From positions 402,001 to 466,000 of the forward strand of contig JAGFBZ010000860.1 of NCBI GenBank assembly GCA_018398805.1: DNA of 64,000 bases, written 5' to 3'. A program made the position numbers and the translations under genes. Source of the stretch: Hirundichthys speculiger. Lineage: Eukaryota > Chordata > Actinopteri > Beloniformes > Exocoetidae. The notes beneath the pieces were generated by a model. That model was not told the origin of the DNA and did no database searches. It was given only the letters and a program-made list of their open reading frames with translations. This document shows, one piece after another, positions 1 to 11,411 of the stretch; position 1 is the first letter of the stretch, and each line of letters begins with the position of its first letter.

Positions 1-47
1 AGAGTCTGGCAGCTGATGGGATGAAGGACCTGCGGTAACGTTCCTTC

Positions 48-438
48 TTTTAAAGGGACAAAGTGATTTTGGTGACATCTTGTGAGTGTTCCAATGACTT
101 TGTTTGAATTAATTGAACTGAAAGCATCAATCACACATTATATGGCTGACAGGCAGCTTGCAAATGCTGGACAAAATGAATAAAAGATTTGTTGAGAAAA
201 ATAGTTTCATTTATTTAAACACTACAAATTGTTGCTTGCAAGCTTTACATCTGACCAGACAAAAATTACATGTGGCGTTCCCCAGGGTTCCATCCTGGGG
301 CCTCTCCTGTTTAAAGGTGGGACACAGGGGTTTTAAAAGAAGCTTAGAATAACAATACCCACGGCCGAAAAATCGATACTCTCTGGGGAAATAAAATATG
401 GATATATATCGCAGAATCGATAAAATGGCTCAGCTCTA
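48..438. mobile_element. hAT-type non-autonomous element, family X, copy a (5' truncated)
   Basis: Part of a roughly 440-bp repeat present six times in the window (also 33920, 42863, 47537, 53509, 58591). It runs from AAAGGGACAAAGTGATTTTG to the terminus CAGCTCTA. The left terminus is missing. Other copies have complete ends (TAGGGCTGT.GCGATAC and ATCGCTCAGCTCTA) flanked by 8-bp duplications, which is the hAT signature. A foreign fragment of about 66 bp is embedded at about 246-312. Confidence 0.8.
246..312 (+). mobile_element. LINE reverse-transcriptase fragment inside family X copy a
   Basis: Translation gives CGVPQGSILGPLLF, the conserved reverse-transcriptase block of L2-like LINEs (compare the copy at 7438-8645). 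It interrupts the X sequence between GCAAGCTT and TTAAAGGTGGGAC, which are contiguous in copy b. No poly(A) or LINE 3' end accompanies it. Confidence 0.7.
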
Positions 439-1153
439 GTGTCACAGCACTCAGGAATAACATAGACGTCTATGGTACAATATTCATTTTCTGATTTTCT
501 GTTCACAAACCTCCTGACATGAGGACACCAAGCCAAAGTGAAAGCAATTTAATATAACTGTTGTGCAGTGAATGTTGGCATCGTAAGGATCGTTACAGAA
601 AGTTCATGTTCAGCGGTGCCTCTGGACCCAGAAGTGCAGTGAAGGTGCAACAGTACCAGCATGATCAGACTTGGTGAAAAGGGCTCATGTCTGAACCAGG
701 AGCCCTGCTGCCTGTGGTGTATTCAGCAGCGCTGAAAGGCTTTTTAACAGCAGCGTCTGAGAGTGCGTCCTCCGCAGTGATGAGATGGTTGAATCACCTC
801 GCCTCGTTTGTTTCATGAAGTGAACATGGTAACACTATGAGAAGATTTCCTGCTGATTCAGTTAACAGCTGGTTCAGGAGGGCTGGAGGTAAACTTGCAC
901 TGCAGGTTGAACTCCAACAGCGTTGTTAGTGGTCCGTTGTTCCTCTTTTCCCTTTTCTCCGTCTGAAACACACTCAGAGACGCTCATCAGGAGGCTGCAT
1001 GTGTGCATGTTGAGTCGTCTTCTTTATCGCAATTAACACAGAGACAACAGCTCTAAGTGGATGAGTTGGTAATGTGGAAGTGGAGGTGTGACACTTGTAA
1101 TCAGGACTAATTCCTCATTATGTGCCATTGCTTAGATCAAGGGTGAGTGGATA
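439..1153. other. intron, nothing recognised
   Basis: Unique-looking intron sequence without coding potential that I can defend and without repeats shared with the rest of the window. Confidence 0.5.
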
Positions 1154-1155
1154 TG

Positions 1156-2663
1156 CAGTGCCTTGAGAAAGTATTCGGCCACCTTGAACTTTTCAACCTT
1201 TTGCCACATTTCAGGCTTCAAACATAAAGATATAAAATTTAAATTTTTTGTCAAGAATCAACAACCAGTGGGGCACAATCGTGAAGTGCAACGATATTGG
1301 ATATTTTAAACTTTTTTAACAAATACAAACTGTAAAGTGGGGCGTGGAATATTATTGGTCCCCTTTACTTTCAGAGCAGCAAACTGACTCCAGAAGTTCA
1401 GTGAGGATCTCTGAATGATCCAATGTTGTCCTGAATGACTGATGATGATCAATAGAATCCACCTGTGTGGAATCAAGTCTCCGTATAAATGCACCTGCCC
1501 TGTGATAGTCTCAGGGTTCTGGTTAAAGCTCAGAGAGCATCATGAAGACCAAGGAACACACCAGGCAGGTCCCAGATACTGTTGTGGAGAAGTTTAAAGC
1601 TGAATGTGGATACAAAAAGATTTCCCAAGCTTTAAACATCTCAAGGAGCACTGAGCAAGCAATCATATCAATCAATCAGCAATCACTGCAGATCTACCAA
1701 GACCCGGCCATCCCTCTAAACTTTCATCTGGAACAAGGAGAAGACTGATCAGAGATGCAGCCAAGAGGCCCATGATCACTCTGGATGAACTGATCTACAG
1801 CTGAGGTGGGACAGTCTGTCCAGAGGACAACAATCAGTCCTACACTGAACAAATCTGGCCTTTATGGAAGAGTGGCAAGAAGAAAACCATTTCTCAAAGA
1901 TATCCATAAAAAGTCTTGTTTAAAGTTTGCCACAAGCCACCTGGAGACACACCAAACATGTGGAAGAAGGAGCTCTGGTCAGATGAAACCAAAATCAGAC
2001 TTTTTGGCCACAATGCAAAATAATGTTTGGAGTAAAAGCAACACAGCTCATCACCCTGAACACACCATCCCCACTGTCAAACATGGTGGTGGCAGCATCA
2101 TGGTCTGGGCCTGCTTTTCTTCAGCAGGGACAGGGAAGATGGTTAAAACCGATGGAAGATGGATGGAGCCAAATACAGGAGCATTCTGGAAGAAAACCTG
2201 TTGGAGTCTGCAGAAGACCTGAGACTGGGACGGAGATTTATCTTCCAACAGGACAATGATCCAAAACATAAAGACACATCTACAATGGAATGGTTCACAA
2301 ATAAACGTATCCAGGTGTTAGAACGGCCAAGTCAAAGTCCAGACCTGAATCCAGTCCAGAATCTGTGGAAAGATCTGAAGACTGCTGTTCACAAACGCTC
2401 TCCATCCAACCTCACTGAGCTCCAGCTGTTTTACAGGAAGAATGGACCAGAATTTAGTCTCTGGATGTTAAACTCAGTTTTCAGTTTTTATTTGTTAAAT
2501 AAGTTTAAAATATCCAATAAATTTCGTTCCACTTCACGATTGTGTCCCACTTGTTGTTGATTCTTGACAAAAAAAATTAAATTTTATATCTTTATGTTTG
2601 AAGCCTGAAATGTGGCAAAAGGTTGAAAAGTTCCAGGGGGCCGAACACTTTCACAAGGACCTG
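1156..2663 (+). mobile_element. Tc1-like DNA transposon, decayed
   Basis: A 1.5-kb Tc1/mariner element. Its ends are inverted repeats of about 200 bp (CAGTGCCTTGAGAAAGTATT at left, AAAGGTTGAAAAGTTCC to CACAAGGACCTG at right) next to TA. The transposase remains are spread over three frames at 1542-2440: MKTKEHTRQVPDTVVEKFKA (helix-turn-helix start), then [12 protein letters not shown] sequence, [29 protein letters not shown] and [13 protein letters not shown]. These carry the DDE-type catalytic context, but the third residue is glutamine (NPVQN) where the family has NPIEN. Frameshifts and a deleted C-terminus mean it cannot be active. Confidence 0.93.
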
Positions 2664-3094
2664 TATATATTCTCAACTCTCAATGGGATTATTTTTCCTC
2701 ATTATTACACATTTTTTTTTTAATTTGAGGTATATAGTTTAGTGTTTACAGTTAATATACTGTAAATACAATATACGGTTGGATGGAGACAGATGATTGG
2801 CTGTGGCCCCTGAAGGGAGATTTACAACAATAACAGGAAGTAGTCATTTATGGAAAACAGGATGAAAGGCATGTGCAGGTGAGAGTGTAATTTTATGACA
2901 TGAATTACAGACGGTGTGATAATATACAGTATGTATAACACATCTAACATTTTAAGAAACAGACAATTGTTGGAGGTGGAAAGAGAAGTTTCTGGAGCGT
3001 GGAAGCTTTTTTTTTTTTGGCCGCTTCAAGGCTTTTTGACTGATAGAAGAGAATAAAACCAATTCTACAGAAACTAAACACTGTTGTTTTTTTT

Positions 3095-3245
3095 TCCAAC
3101 CTGTCACTTGAGAGGTTCTGGTTCGATACCCGGCCGTGTCAGGAGGGGCATCTGGCATAAAACCTGTGCTGAGATCAATCATGCGCCGTCACCGCTGTGG
3201 CGCCACCGAATGGGAGCGATCAGAAAGAAAGTTGTAGGCTTTGAA
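3095..3245 (+). mobile_element. tRNA-derived SINE-like fragment
   Basis: Contains a B-box-like GGTTCGATACC followed by the fish-specific body CGTGTCAGGAGGGGCATCTG, AAAACCTGTGC and CGCTGTGGCGCCACCGAATG. These match from memory a very common fish SINE/retroelement tail. The preceding T-rich stretch and the absent A box suggest a truncated copy. Confidence 0.65.
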
Positions 3246-3599
3246 CTCTTTGAGGTGCAGACGTGTCACAAGACGCTGCAAGTCAAAGTCAAACAGTTGA
3301 AAAGCTCTTGCAACACTGATGTGCATTTACTTCTAGAAAACATGCCACCATATAACATTTTATTACCACTCGAGACAAAATGCAATTTGAAACCCGTTGC
3401 GTGACATGCAGACGGCAGGTGCAGGAGGTCGTCATCTTCAACAGAAACATACATTTCTTGTGCAGCTTCGTCGATTCTGGCAGGTTCTTTAATTAAGGTG
3501 CACATGTCGTTTTAATGAATGATTTGGTCTGTCAGTTATTTTGGGTGATAAATGGGGCTTGTCAAAATTGAGAAAATGTATTAGATGAAGACATCTTCT

Positions 3600-4702
3600 T
3601 ACGGATGCACGATAACTGTTTTTTTAAAACCGATAACCGATAACTTTCGGCTCCTAAAGGCCGATACCAATAACTGTAAAGCTATCAAACAAACCTATTT
3701 GATATCTCACATCAACTTAAATAAGGTGCATTACTGACTGACATAAAAAATAAAGGCTCCTTGAACTGATGGAAATACATGCATCAGAATTACAAACTGA
3801 AAACATGCATTCCTCAATGACAATAAAAAATAATGTACAGGTCATAATGTACTGACACAAGTTAGGCTTGTCTGTGTTAAATAAACTGAAAGTGCACTCC
3901 ATGATAACAAAAAAATTAAGTTTAAAGGATTTTGGCTTGTGGTTCCATTAAAATGAATACCTTTAATTAAAGTAAATGAGGTTCAGTATATTTTGTTTGT
4001 TTGTTTGTTATCTCATGGAAGCTTTAGAGGAGAGGAGAGACATGCTGCTGACTTACTCACAATAGCTCACGTTAGCGCGATTTCAAAACTCCGTGAAGCG
4101 ATGGTTATGTTTCAGATGGCTCATCAGGTGCTATTTTTCTCCTTGTAGAATTCGCTTGGTGCATTTGTCACAAATAACCAGTGAACTATCTTCATCTGAA
4201 ACTTTAACGAAGTTCAATACAATCGCCACCATATTGTTTGTTGTGATCAGCACGGTGTGTTGCAGGCTGCATTCAAGGTGTAACGTAAATTCCCACATTC
4301 CCTTGTTTGCTAGTCGTTCTTTCGGCCTTTTCTATTTTTTTTTCAATTTTTAATATGTAACATGTGGGAAAAGACTGCAAATATCAATTAAAGCCAGCAA
4401 CTACCAAAATTATGACCGATTTAAGAAGTTGTTTTCTGACATGAGGGGGTATTCTTGAGTTTCCTTACTGAGTAATCGTTTTTCTGATTATGCCGACGTC
4501 ACTTGAACATAACATTCACTGCCGGTCATTCAAGACTCAGAGGGAGCGAGGCACTGCCGTGTTGACAAAAATGTATATGTTATCGGGGCTATTCGTCATG
4601 ATATCGGACTTATCAGGATGACGTCATAATTTCCTGTTAACGGCCCGATAGTTATCGGCCCGATAGTTATCGGATCGTGCGGATAATTATCATGCACTCC
4701 TA
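3600..4702. mobile_element. hAT-type element, family W, copy 1 (complete)
   Basis: Flanked by a perfect 8-bp duplication CATCTTCT (3592-3599 and 4703-4710). The termini are TACGGATGCACGATAA and, reverse-complemented, TAGGAGTGCATGATAA. The ends are rich in CGATAAC repeats. The short ORFs inside show no transposase motif, so it is non-autonomous. Related copies start at 18571 and 61406. Confidence 0.85.
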
Positions 4703-4975
4703 CATCTTCTTTTTTCTGTCTGTGGATCTGATTTGTTGATCAGACGCTCTCAAACACGCAGCTCATGCATCTTTTCCTGGACTCTTCATCTGTACGTTAT
4801 TTAAGAAAAAAAAGGTTGCTCATCATTGGTTTCTGTTAAATGTAACATTTCTATTAATGAAGCTGCTGCAAACATTTTTTCCCCCTATCCCTTAAACGTA
4901 TGCTTTGGTTTTTAGGTCAGATTTCATCCCGGTCCGGACCAGCGCTGATGTCTGTTTTCTGCTCTCTCCTCTCAG

Positions 4976-5114
4976 GAGGTCATCGCCGAGTACGAAGTTT
5001 GCCCCAAGGACAACCCCTCATTTGTGTGCAACAAGAAAACCAGCTGCAAGAGCTGCGCTGTCGACCAAAACTGTCAGTGGGATATTCGCAACCAAGAGTG
5101 CATCTCACTTCCAG
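4976..5114 (+). CDS. atrn: attractin exon 1 of window (PSI domain)
   Basis: Internal exon of attractin, a single-pass membrane or secreted glycoprotein implicated in mammals in pigmentation (melanocortin/agouti pathway), immune-cell interaction and myelin maintenance. The acceptor is ctctcctctcag and the donor gtagtt. The 139-nt exon reads in frame 0 from GAG and leaves one base (phase 1). It encodes a cysteine-rich PSI (plexin-semaphorin-integrin) segment with [27 protein letters not shown] and NQECISLP, close to the attractin segment after the Kelch propeller. PSI domains act as rigid spacers between extracellular modules. The previous exon is outside the window. Confidence 0.93.
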
Positions 5115-5429
5115 GTAGTTGGACTTCAGAACCGGCACTGACGCTGCAAAGATGATGTTGACTTTGACACTTTAACTCCAAACACAGATACAAGAATATT
5201 GACATTTTTTTTTCCTTTCTTCAATTATTCATCCGTCACAAATTATTTATCCGTGTTGCTAACTAAATTGAGATCTAAAATATTAGCTGGTGAGAGCGTT
5301 AATGATAACTGGAATATTGATGAGCAGTTTTAATAGACAGATGAGCGTGTTGACAGAGTTTTCAGCTTTATAGCAGTTAGCTGTTTGGTGGCTGAAAGGA
5401 CATATTTTCATTGCAAATGCATGTAATGC

Positions 5430-6060
5430 ATGACTGAATGACTATCGGCCGGTAGCCCTCACACCCATAGTCATGAAGTGCTTCTAGAGACTGGTCATGG
5501 CCCACATCAAAGACTGCATCGACGTCACTGTGGACCCACACCAGTATGCATATAGGCAGAACCGATGCATAGAAGACGCCATTTCTTCTGTGGTCCACAC
5601 AGCCCTCACCCACCTGGAGAACAAGAACTCCTACGTTCCCCTGCTCTCTGTGGATTTCACATCAGCCTTCAGCACATCAACCTCAGACCCTGGTCCAGAA
5701 ACTGTCCACACGGGGAACCCCCCCCCCCCCCCCAACAAACACAGACAATGCTATCCTGCACTGTAACACTTGCACAGATCGCAGAGTTTGCACAACTTAC
5801 CACTTTAATTGCTCTGGTCACTTTGAACCCCTGTCTGTCTGTTTATATTACTTATATATTACTTAGTTATATTACCTAGTTTTAAATCAGCAATTTTATC
5901 TCGTTATTTTGTAAATACTTAAGTTGTTTATTCTATTTTCTATTTCCGTTCTATTTTATATTATTACTTGGCTTGCTCCGGGACCAGGGTAACTCATTTA
6001 GTTGCATTCCATGCTAACGTGTTGAAATGACAATAAATTGTCCTTGAAATCCTTGAAATG
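5430..6060 (+). mobile_element. LINE fragment (reverse transcriptase and 3' UTR) with internal deletion
   Basis: Encodes NDYRPVALTPIVMKCF, a broken ERLVMAHIKD, YAYRQNRCIEDAISSVVHTA and VPLLSVDFTSAFS. These are the fingers and first palm motif of a jockey/CR1-superfamily reverse transcriptase common in fish. The rest of the enzyme is missing. After a poly(C) run (5719-5733) comes an AT-rich 3' UTR ending in the short repeat TCCTTGAAATCCTTGAAATG. Confidence 0.8.
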
Positions 6061-6550
6061 TAAAAGCATCTTATATTTACGAATAATAAGACGTTCTGGC
6101 CAGTGATTTCCAACCTGTGGTTCGATTAAACTCAACAGGCTGCAAGGTGAATACACTTGACTATGATAAGTGAAGCGTGCAAGATTCAGGATCAAGCATA
6201 GAAATGGGATTTGATGTTAACTGCTTTTATTAAAGTAGAATCTCATCGTGAGTCCCCGCCTTTCCTCATATTGCTACAGAAGACACAAACTGAGCGCTGG
6301 TTGAATTAAATTACTGCCATCAGATGTGGAAACATCCGACACGCTGGACCTCTGGGAACAAGAAACAGCTCGGCTACATTCACATTCACTTCAGCTCATT
6401 GCTTTTCACGCTTTCCTCTGATTTCTTGTGAAATAATGCACCGGTCTGCCAGAGCAGACAGCTGAATTTTTTTTTCCAAACGTCACTGTTTTCTGAAGTA
6501 CATCTGCTGAAATAATGAGCACATTTCATCATCCGTTTTCTCTGTTCCAG
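6061..6550. other. intron, nothing recognised
   Basis: Intron sequence up to the exon 2 acceptor. No repeat relationship to other parts of the window and no coding signal seen. Confidence 0.45.
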
Positions 6551-6733
6551 AGAACGTGTGTGGAGAAAGCTGGCACCTGGTGGGGAAACTCCTGCGTGAA
6601 GTTCAACACAGCTAAGGACACGTACGACAACGCCAAGCTGGCCTGCAGGAACCATAACGCCGTCCTGGCTTCGCTCACCACGCAGAAGAAGGTGGACTTC
6701 GTCCTGAAGGAGCTGCAGGTCATGAACATGGTG
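6551..6733 (+). CDS. atrn: attractin exon 2 (start of C-type lectin domain), carries a +1 frameshift
   Basis: First half of the attractin C-type lectin-like domain. The acceptor is tctgttccag and the donor gtaagt. Read in phase from exon 1 it begins ENVCGESWHLVG, matching attractin, but then runs to a TAA within about nine codons. The next frame continues the homology as NSCVKFNTAKDTYDNAKL, CRNHNAVLASLTTQKK and VDFVLKELQ. One base too many lies in the run GGGGAAA at 6582-6588. The arithmetic agrees: 183 nt cannot join phase 1 upstream to phase 0 downstream, whereas 182 can. The extra base may be an assembly error at a homopolymer or a real null allele. The exon ends VMNMV. Confidence 0.9.
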
Positions 6734-7437
6734 GTAAGTTGTCCAGGGGAGATTATTGCTGCATTAGAGATATTTAATGTTCTCACCTGGGCAAAATAAC
6801 ATTCTGATACAACTCACAAGGCAGAGCGCAGTTAAGATGAAGGAGGGGAACAACAGTTTTGTGGAGGTTTGTCGTCTGAGTTACACGTTGAAACAAGCTG
6901 CAAGAAATGACAAAAGAAAACAAAGAAAGCAGTTTCGTCTTTCTGACTACATTTCTGATCTCCAGCTGCAGCTGACCGTCGTGCTTCCCTGGTTATCTGC
7001 AGTTTTTTTGGGGGGAAATTTGAATTTTTGTACCAGCAAACATGAAACAAACTTCTTCAGAGCTCAAATATTTCTTACTGTCTCGGTGAGAGCAGAGAGC
7101 CGTGAATCCACACCGACGAGACGGGCTGTTAATGTCCGGAGTTACCGGCCGCACGTCTGCAGACGTTTACCAAAAACGCGTGCTGTCATACACCTGAAAT
7201 CCTCCCAGCTGCTTGTTTCAGTAGGAGTTTCAAACATTTACACATTTTCATTAACATAAACATGGTTCACATTTTTAATGTTTAACTGTAACTTTGAATC
7301 TGATCAGTAAGAGACTTGAACTGACCGGATTAACTAACCAGCTTACACCTTATAGAGAATTAAGACTTTAAGGTTTTTGGACTGATGGATGAACAAAGCA
7401 TTTGAATGCATCTCCTTTGCACTTTTTCTTGACTGAG

Positions 7438-8645
7438 CGGTCCTTAACTGGTTCAGGTCCTATTTAGAAGGCTGGAGTTATTTCATTACCATCGGCAGCT
7501 ATGAATCTGAGAGTGGCCATTAGTTGTGGAGTCCCCCAGGGGTCAGTTCTCGGGCCTCTTCTATTCAACTTGTACATGCTTCCTTTGGGTCAAATAATTC
7601 AGAACTTTAATACCAATTATCACAGTTATGCAGATGATACACAACTTCATGTGTCTCTGACACCAGATGACTGCGGCCCAATAGACTTACTGTGTCAGTG
7701 TCTGGAGCAGATAGACATCTGGATAAGGAGTTAATGAGGTCAATGAGGACAAAACTGAGATGATTCTGTTTGGTAACAAAGAGAAGAGGATCAGCATTGC
7801 TAAATATCTGGAGACTCGGGCTCTGAAAACTGCTGACCAACTTCATAACCTTGAAGTGTTGATAGACTCGGATATGACTTTAGCAGCCCCATCAAAGCTG
7901 TCACTAAGGCAGCTTTTTACCAGCTCAGAAACATCAGCAGAATTAAAAGTTTTGTCTCCCAGAAAGATCAGGAGAAACTCATCCATGCGTTCATCTCCAG
8001 TAGACTGGATTACTGTAACGGCCTTTTCACTTGACTTCCCAAAAAAAGCGTTAAACAGCTTCAACTCATCCAGAACGCTGCTGCTAGAGTTTTAACCAGA
8101 ACTAAAAGATCTGAACACATCACACCAGTTTTAAAATCTTTACACTGGTTTCCAGTTAGTCAGAGAATAGATTACAAAATCCTACTGATCGTCCACAAAT
8201 CCCAGAATGGTTTAGATCCAGAATACATCTGTGATATGTTCAGAGAGTATAAACCCAGAAGGGATCTTAGATCCAAGGACTTGGGTCAACTAGTCCAGAC
8301 CAGAGTCCAGACTAAACATGGAGAAGCAGCATTTAGCTGTTATGTTGCAAACAAGTGGAACAAACTTCCAGTGGAGATTAAACTTTCATCAACTGTTGAC
8401 ACTTTCAAATCCAGGTTGAAAACATTTCCTTTTTCATTTGCCTACCCATGAAATCTGCACGGTATCTTTTACTGTGTCTATCTTCTTTTAATCATTTTGA
8501 TTTATTTAGGTATTTTATATCACCTTATTTTGATTCATTTTATTGTTTTTTTTTTCTTTCTTTCTTCATGTTTTTAATGTTTTATTTAAAGCACTTTGAA
8601 CTGTCCTATACATGAAAATGTGCTATACAAATAAACTTGCTTTCT
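7438..8645 (+). mobile_element. L2-type LINE, 5' truncated, decayed
   Basis: The reverse-transcriptase remains read CGVPQGSVLGPLLFNLYMLP and HSYADDTQLHVSLTPDDCGP (the YADD active site is intact). After frameshifts come KTEMILFGNKE, LDYCNG-like and RVQTKHGEAAFSCY, then KWNKLPVEIK and FKSRLKTF. It ends with ATGTGCTATACAAATAAAC, the usual L2 3' end. Frame breaks near 7735 and 8095 make it inactive. Confidence 0.9.
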
Positions 8646-8895
8646 AATTTGTATTCTACCAGTTAATCAAGATCTCGACAGACACCTACACATGCTTATA
8701 ACAGGATGATCAGATTATTGGAAGATACAAGTATAATGAGTAGGATTTAATGATATTAGGAAAAAAAAACCAATATCATCATTGAAAACTGCAGTGACGA
8801 TTTAACTTGCAGGATATAAACCAGTAGTTCGGTGGTTGTTGTTAATGTCCTTCTGTTTTGCAGTTAAAGGGACCCTGATAATAAACGTTCTATGC

Positions 8896-9491
8896 CACAT
8901 GTGTCAAACACAAGGCCCGTGGGCCAAATGTGGCCCGCCACATCATTTTATGTGGCCCTCGAGAGCTTGTGCATTATTGGCTTAAATTTTAAACCAATAT
9001 TTTAAGACTTAAAATAAACTAACATCGCTTTGAGGCACATATTGACAATAAACTACATCTCCCATAATGCATTTCATCTTTACCCACAACGTTAACGGTA
9101 TCTCACCATGTGCAAGACATCAAGAGGATTTTCAGAACTGATGGACTTCAGAAAAACCTCTACCTCAAGATGAAAAAACTGTATATCTTTTGTGTTATGA
9201 GGCGGTGTCAGTCGTGAAAGAGTTTAATCTAGGTTGACATCTTCACAGCAAACACCACCAGTGCGAGAGCAGGTTTACAACCACAAACCCTGACTTTAAT
9301 ATAATAATGAGTTAAATATTTGAAACTTGGATACGTAATAAATACAGAAACTGTTATTTAACAATATAACAAGGTGTAGTTGAATTTATTTTGATTTGCA
9401 TTGCTTTTTGTTACACTTATGCTGTCAACCTGGCCCTTCAACCATGATGCTGATGTGGTCCCCTCAGTGAAAATTAGTCTGAGACCCCTGG
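8896..9491. mobile_element. hAT (Charlie-like) non-autonomous element
   Basis: The left terminus is CACATGTGTCAAACACAAGG followed by GCCCG/TGGCCCGCCACAT. The right terminus is AGTCTGAGACCCCTGG. It is flanked by TCTATGC at 8889-8895 and 9492-9498, consistent with a hAT target duplication with one lost base. No transposase motif is visible. Confidence 0.8.
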
Positions 9492-10545
9492 TCTATGCAG
9501 ACGCTCAAAAAAGAAAAGAAGAAATGTATCATTACTGTTGCAGCAACATAGTTTTGTTTAAAAAAAAAAAAATGTTGTCAATCTCCATCAAACATCCAGC
9601 TACATCTACGATGTATCGATGCATTGATTCAATGATCGACGAACGATCCAGGAACATCAATTTGAAAAATTAAAACATCGATCAGATATCAGCACGTCTA
9701 CTCATCATCAGTACATGTGATCAGATGGGCTGTTAAAGTCTGTTCCATTAAATGAACAGCTTGCTCATCATTTAACCGTCTGGTTGAAACCAGAAATGAA
9801 AAATCTGAATTTATATTTTCTTTGTGTGGTTTGATGTGAACGGAGATGATTGATTTAGTCATCAGATGATCTTGTCTCAAATCGATTGATACCTCCTGAA
9901 CTGAATCACAGTTGCATCATGGCAGAGTTTTCATATCGACAAACACTGAATTGTTTTCCAGATGATGGATGGGATTTACCATCGTGATGAAACACCTCCA
10001 CTAAACTGGCGTCTCAGCCGATAAATAAGGCTCTATTTGATTGGACAAATATATTATTGAGATGCATGAATGCACAGGAAAGAAAGAGACTCCCGTTTAT
10101 TGGGATATTTTTCATTATTTAGTTTTTTGTCATATTGATTTTGCAGCAAATTTGACAGTAAAGTTTCAATACATTATGAAGCCCTAATGAAGAGTGACCG
10201 TTTCTCCCACAGTCGTGGTCACTCTTCACGCTTCCTGCAGTAATGTCGACTTTGGAAAGAAGCCTGAACTTTTCAAGGTGTAGAGAGAATATATTTAGCA
10301 CAAATACGCTTCTCCGAGACCACATATCCAAAAAACTATCACATAGTTTACTTTTTCCGACCGCTTGGAGCATTCAGGGTTGTCACTCAATCAGACCAAA
10401 CCTTTATCAGCTCTGGTCGTCAGCTGCAGGTAAATTCTTGTTTCATAGTTGAAGCTTAATTCCTGTGGAATAACTTTTTAAATATTTAACCCTACGTGGG
10501 TACAGAGATGGTGAAACATGTTCTAGATGTCTGCCTGTTGTGTTG
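9492..10545. other. intron, no firm assignment
   Basis: Contains CGATGTATCGATGCATTGAT-type sequence near 9610-9640 and CAAATCGATTGATACCT near 9880, which look like worn transposon ends. Nothing else could be assigned. Confidence 0.35.
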
Positions 10546-10547
10546 TG

Positions 10548-10765
10548 TTGATTCAGTTTTATTTGTATAGCGTCCATTACAATGTCAATTGTCTCTAGGG
10601 GCTTTACAGAGACCCAGATCATGACCCCCGAGCAAATATCATTAACTAAAATTATAATATTAAAACCAAATCAAGGATAATGGCAGGTAAAAAACTCCCA
10701 CAGCAGGAGAAAAAAAAAAACCTGACAAACAGTGGCAAGAAAAAAATCCACATTAAGAAGAAACC
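10548..10765 (-). mobile_element. retroelement 3' tail, reverse orientation
   Basis: TTCAGTTTTATTTGTATAGC, CTCTAGGGGCTTTACAGAG, AAAAACTCCCACAGCAGGAG and AGAAGAAACCTT are the typical pieces of a very common fish LINE/SINE tail seen here in reverse. It abuts the second Charlie-like copy. Confidence 0.6.
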
Positions 10766-10775
10766 TTATACTCTT

Positions 10776-11188
10776 TCACGACTGACACCGCCTCATAACA
10801 CAAAAAACATACTGTTTTTTCACCTTGCAGTACAAACTTGTATTCGTTTTTCCGTCGTTCATGAAACTTCCTTCCTTGTGCATCAATTTCTCTTTTCTTG
10901 GACATGTTGGGGTTAGTTTGTGAAGGTTTTTCTTAAGTTCATCAGTTCTGAAAATCATCTTGATGTCTTGCTCTCGGTGATATACTGTTATCATTGTGGG
11001 TAAGGACGAAATGCATTATGGGAGATGCAGTTTATTGTCAATATGCGCTTTGAAGCGGCGTAAACTTGTTTTAAGTCTTAAAATATTGATTTAAAATTTA
11101 AGCCAATAATGTACAAACTCTTGAGGGCCACATAAAATGACGTGGCGGGCCACTTTTGGCCCGCGGGCCTTGTGTTTGACACATGTGG
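10776..11188. mobile_element. hAT (Charlie-like) partial copy, inverted relative to 8896-9491
   Basis: The reverse complement matches the left part of the element at 8896, including the GACTGACACCGCCTCATAAC segment, the ATGCATTATGGGAGATG segment and the terminal GGCCTTGTGTTTGACACATG. The distal end is missing: the match stops where the LINE tail at 10548-10765 begins. Confidence 0.75.
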
Positions 11189-11411
11189 ACTATATAAACA
11201 GATGCAGATAGCAACACTGAGGTGAGATGGTCAGAGGACTAGATCGCTGGTCACCACGCCAGCGAGCACACAGCTTTCTAAATGTGATGGTTCCAAACAT
11301 TTTGAATAATCATGAACAGACATGGCAGATGGTTTTAGGTTGCAAGTTGTTTTTGTTTTTTTTAAAACAGAAATGTAACTGAAATCCTTATTTTGACCTC
11401 ATTAATCCAAG

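Noticed and set aside
1542..2560. Four open frames as separate genes
   Set aside because: They are pieces of one Tc1 transposase broken by frameshifts.
6515..6799. 94-codon continuous frame reading RTCVEKAGTWWGN as the true start of exon 2
   Set aside because: The bases before NSCVKF match attractin only in the other frame (ENVCGESWHLVG), and exon phases require that frame at the acceptor.
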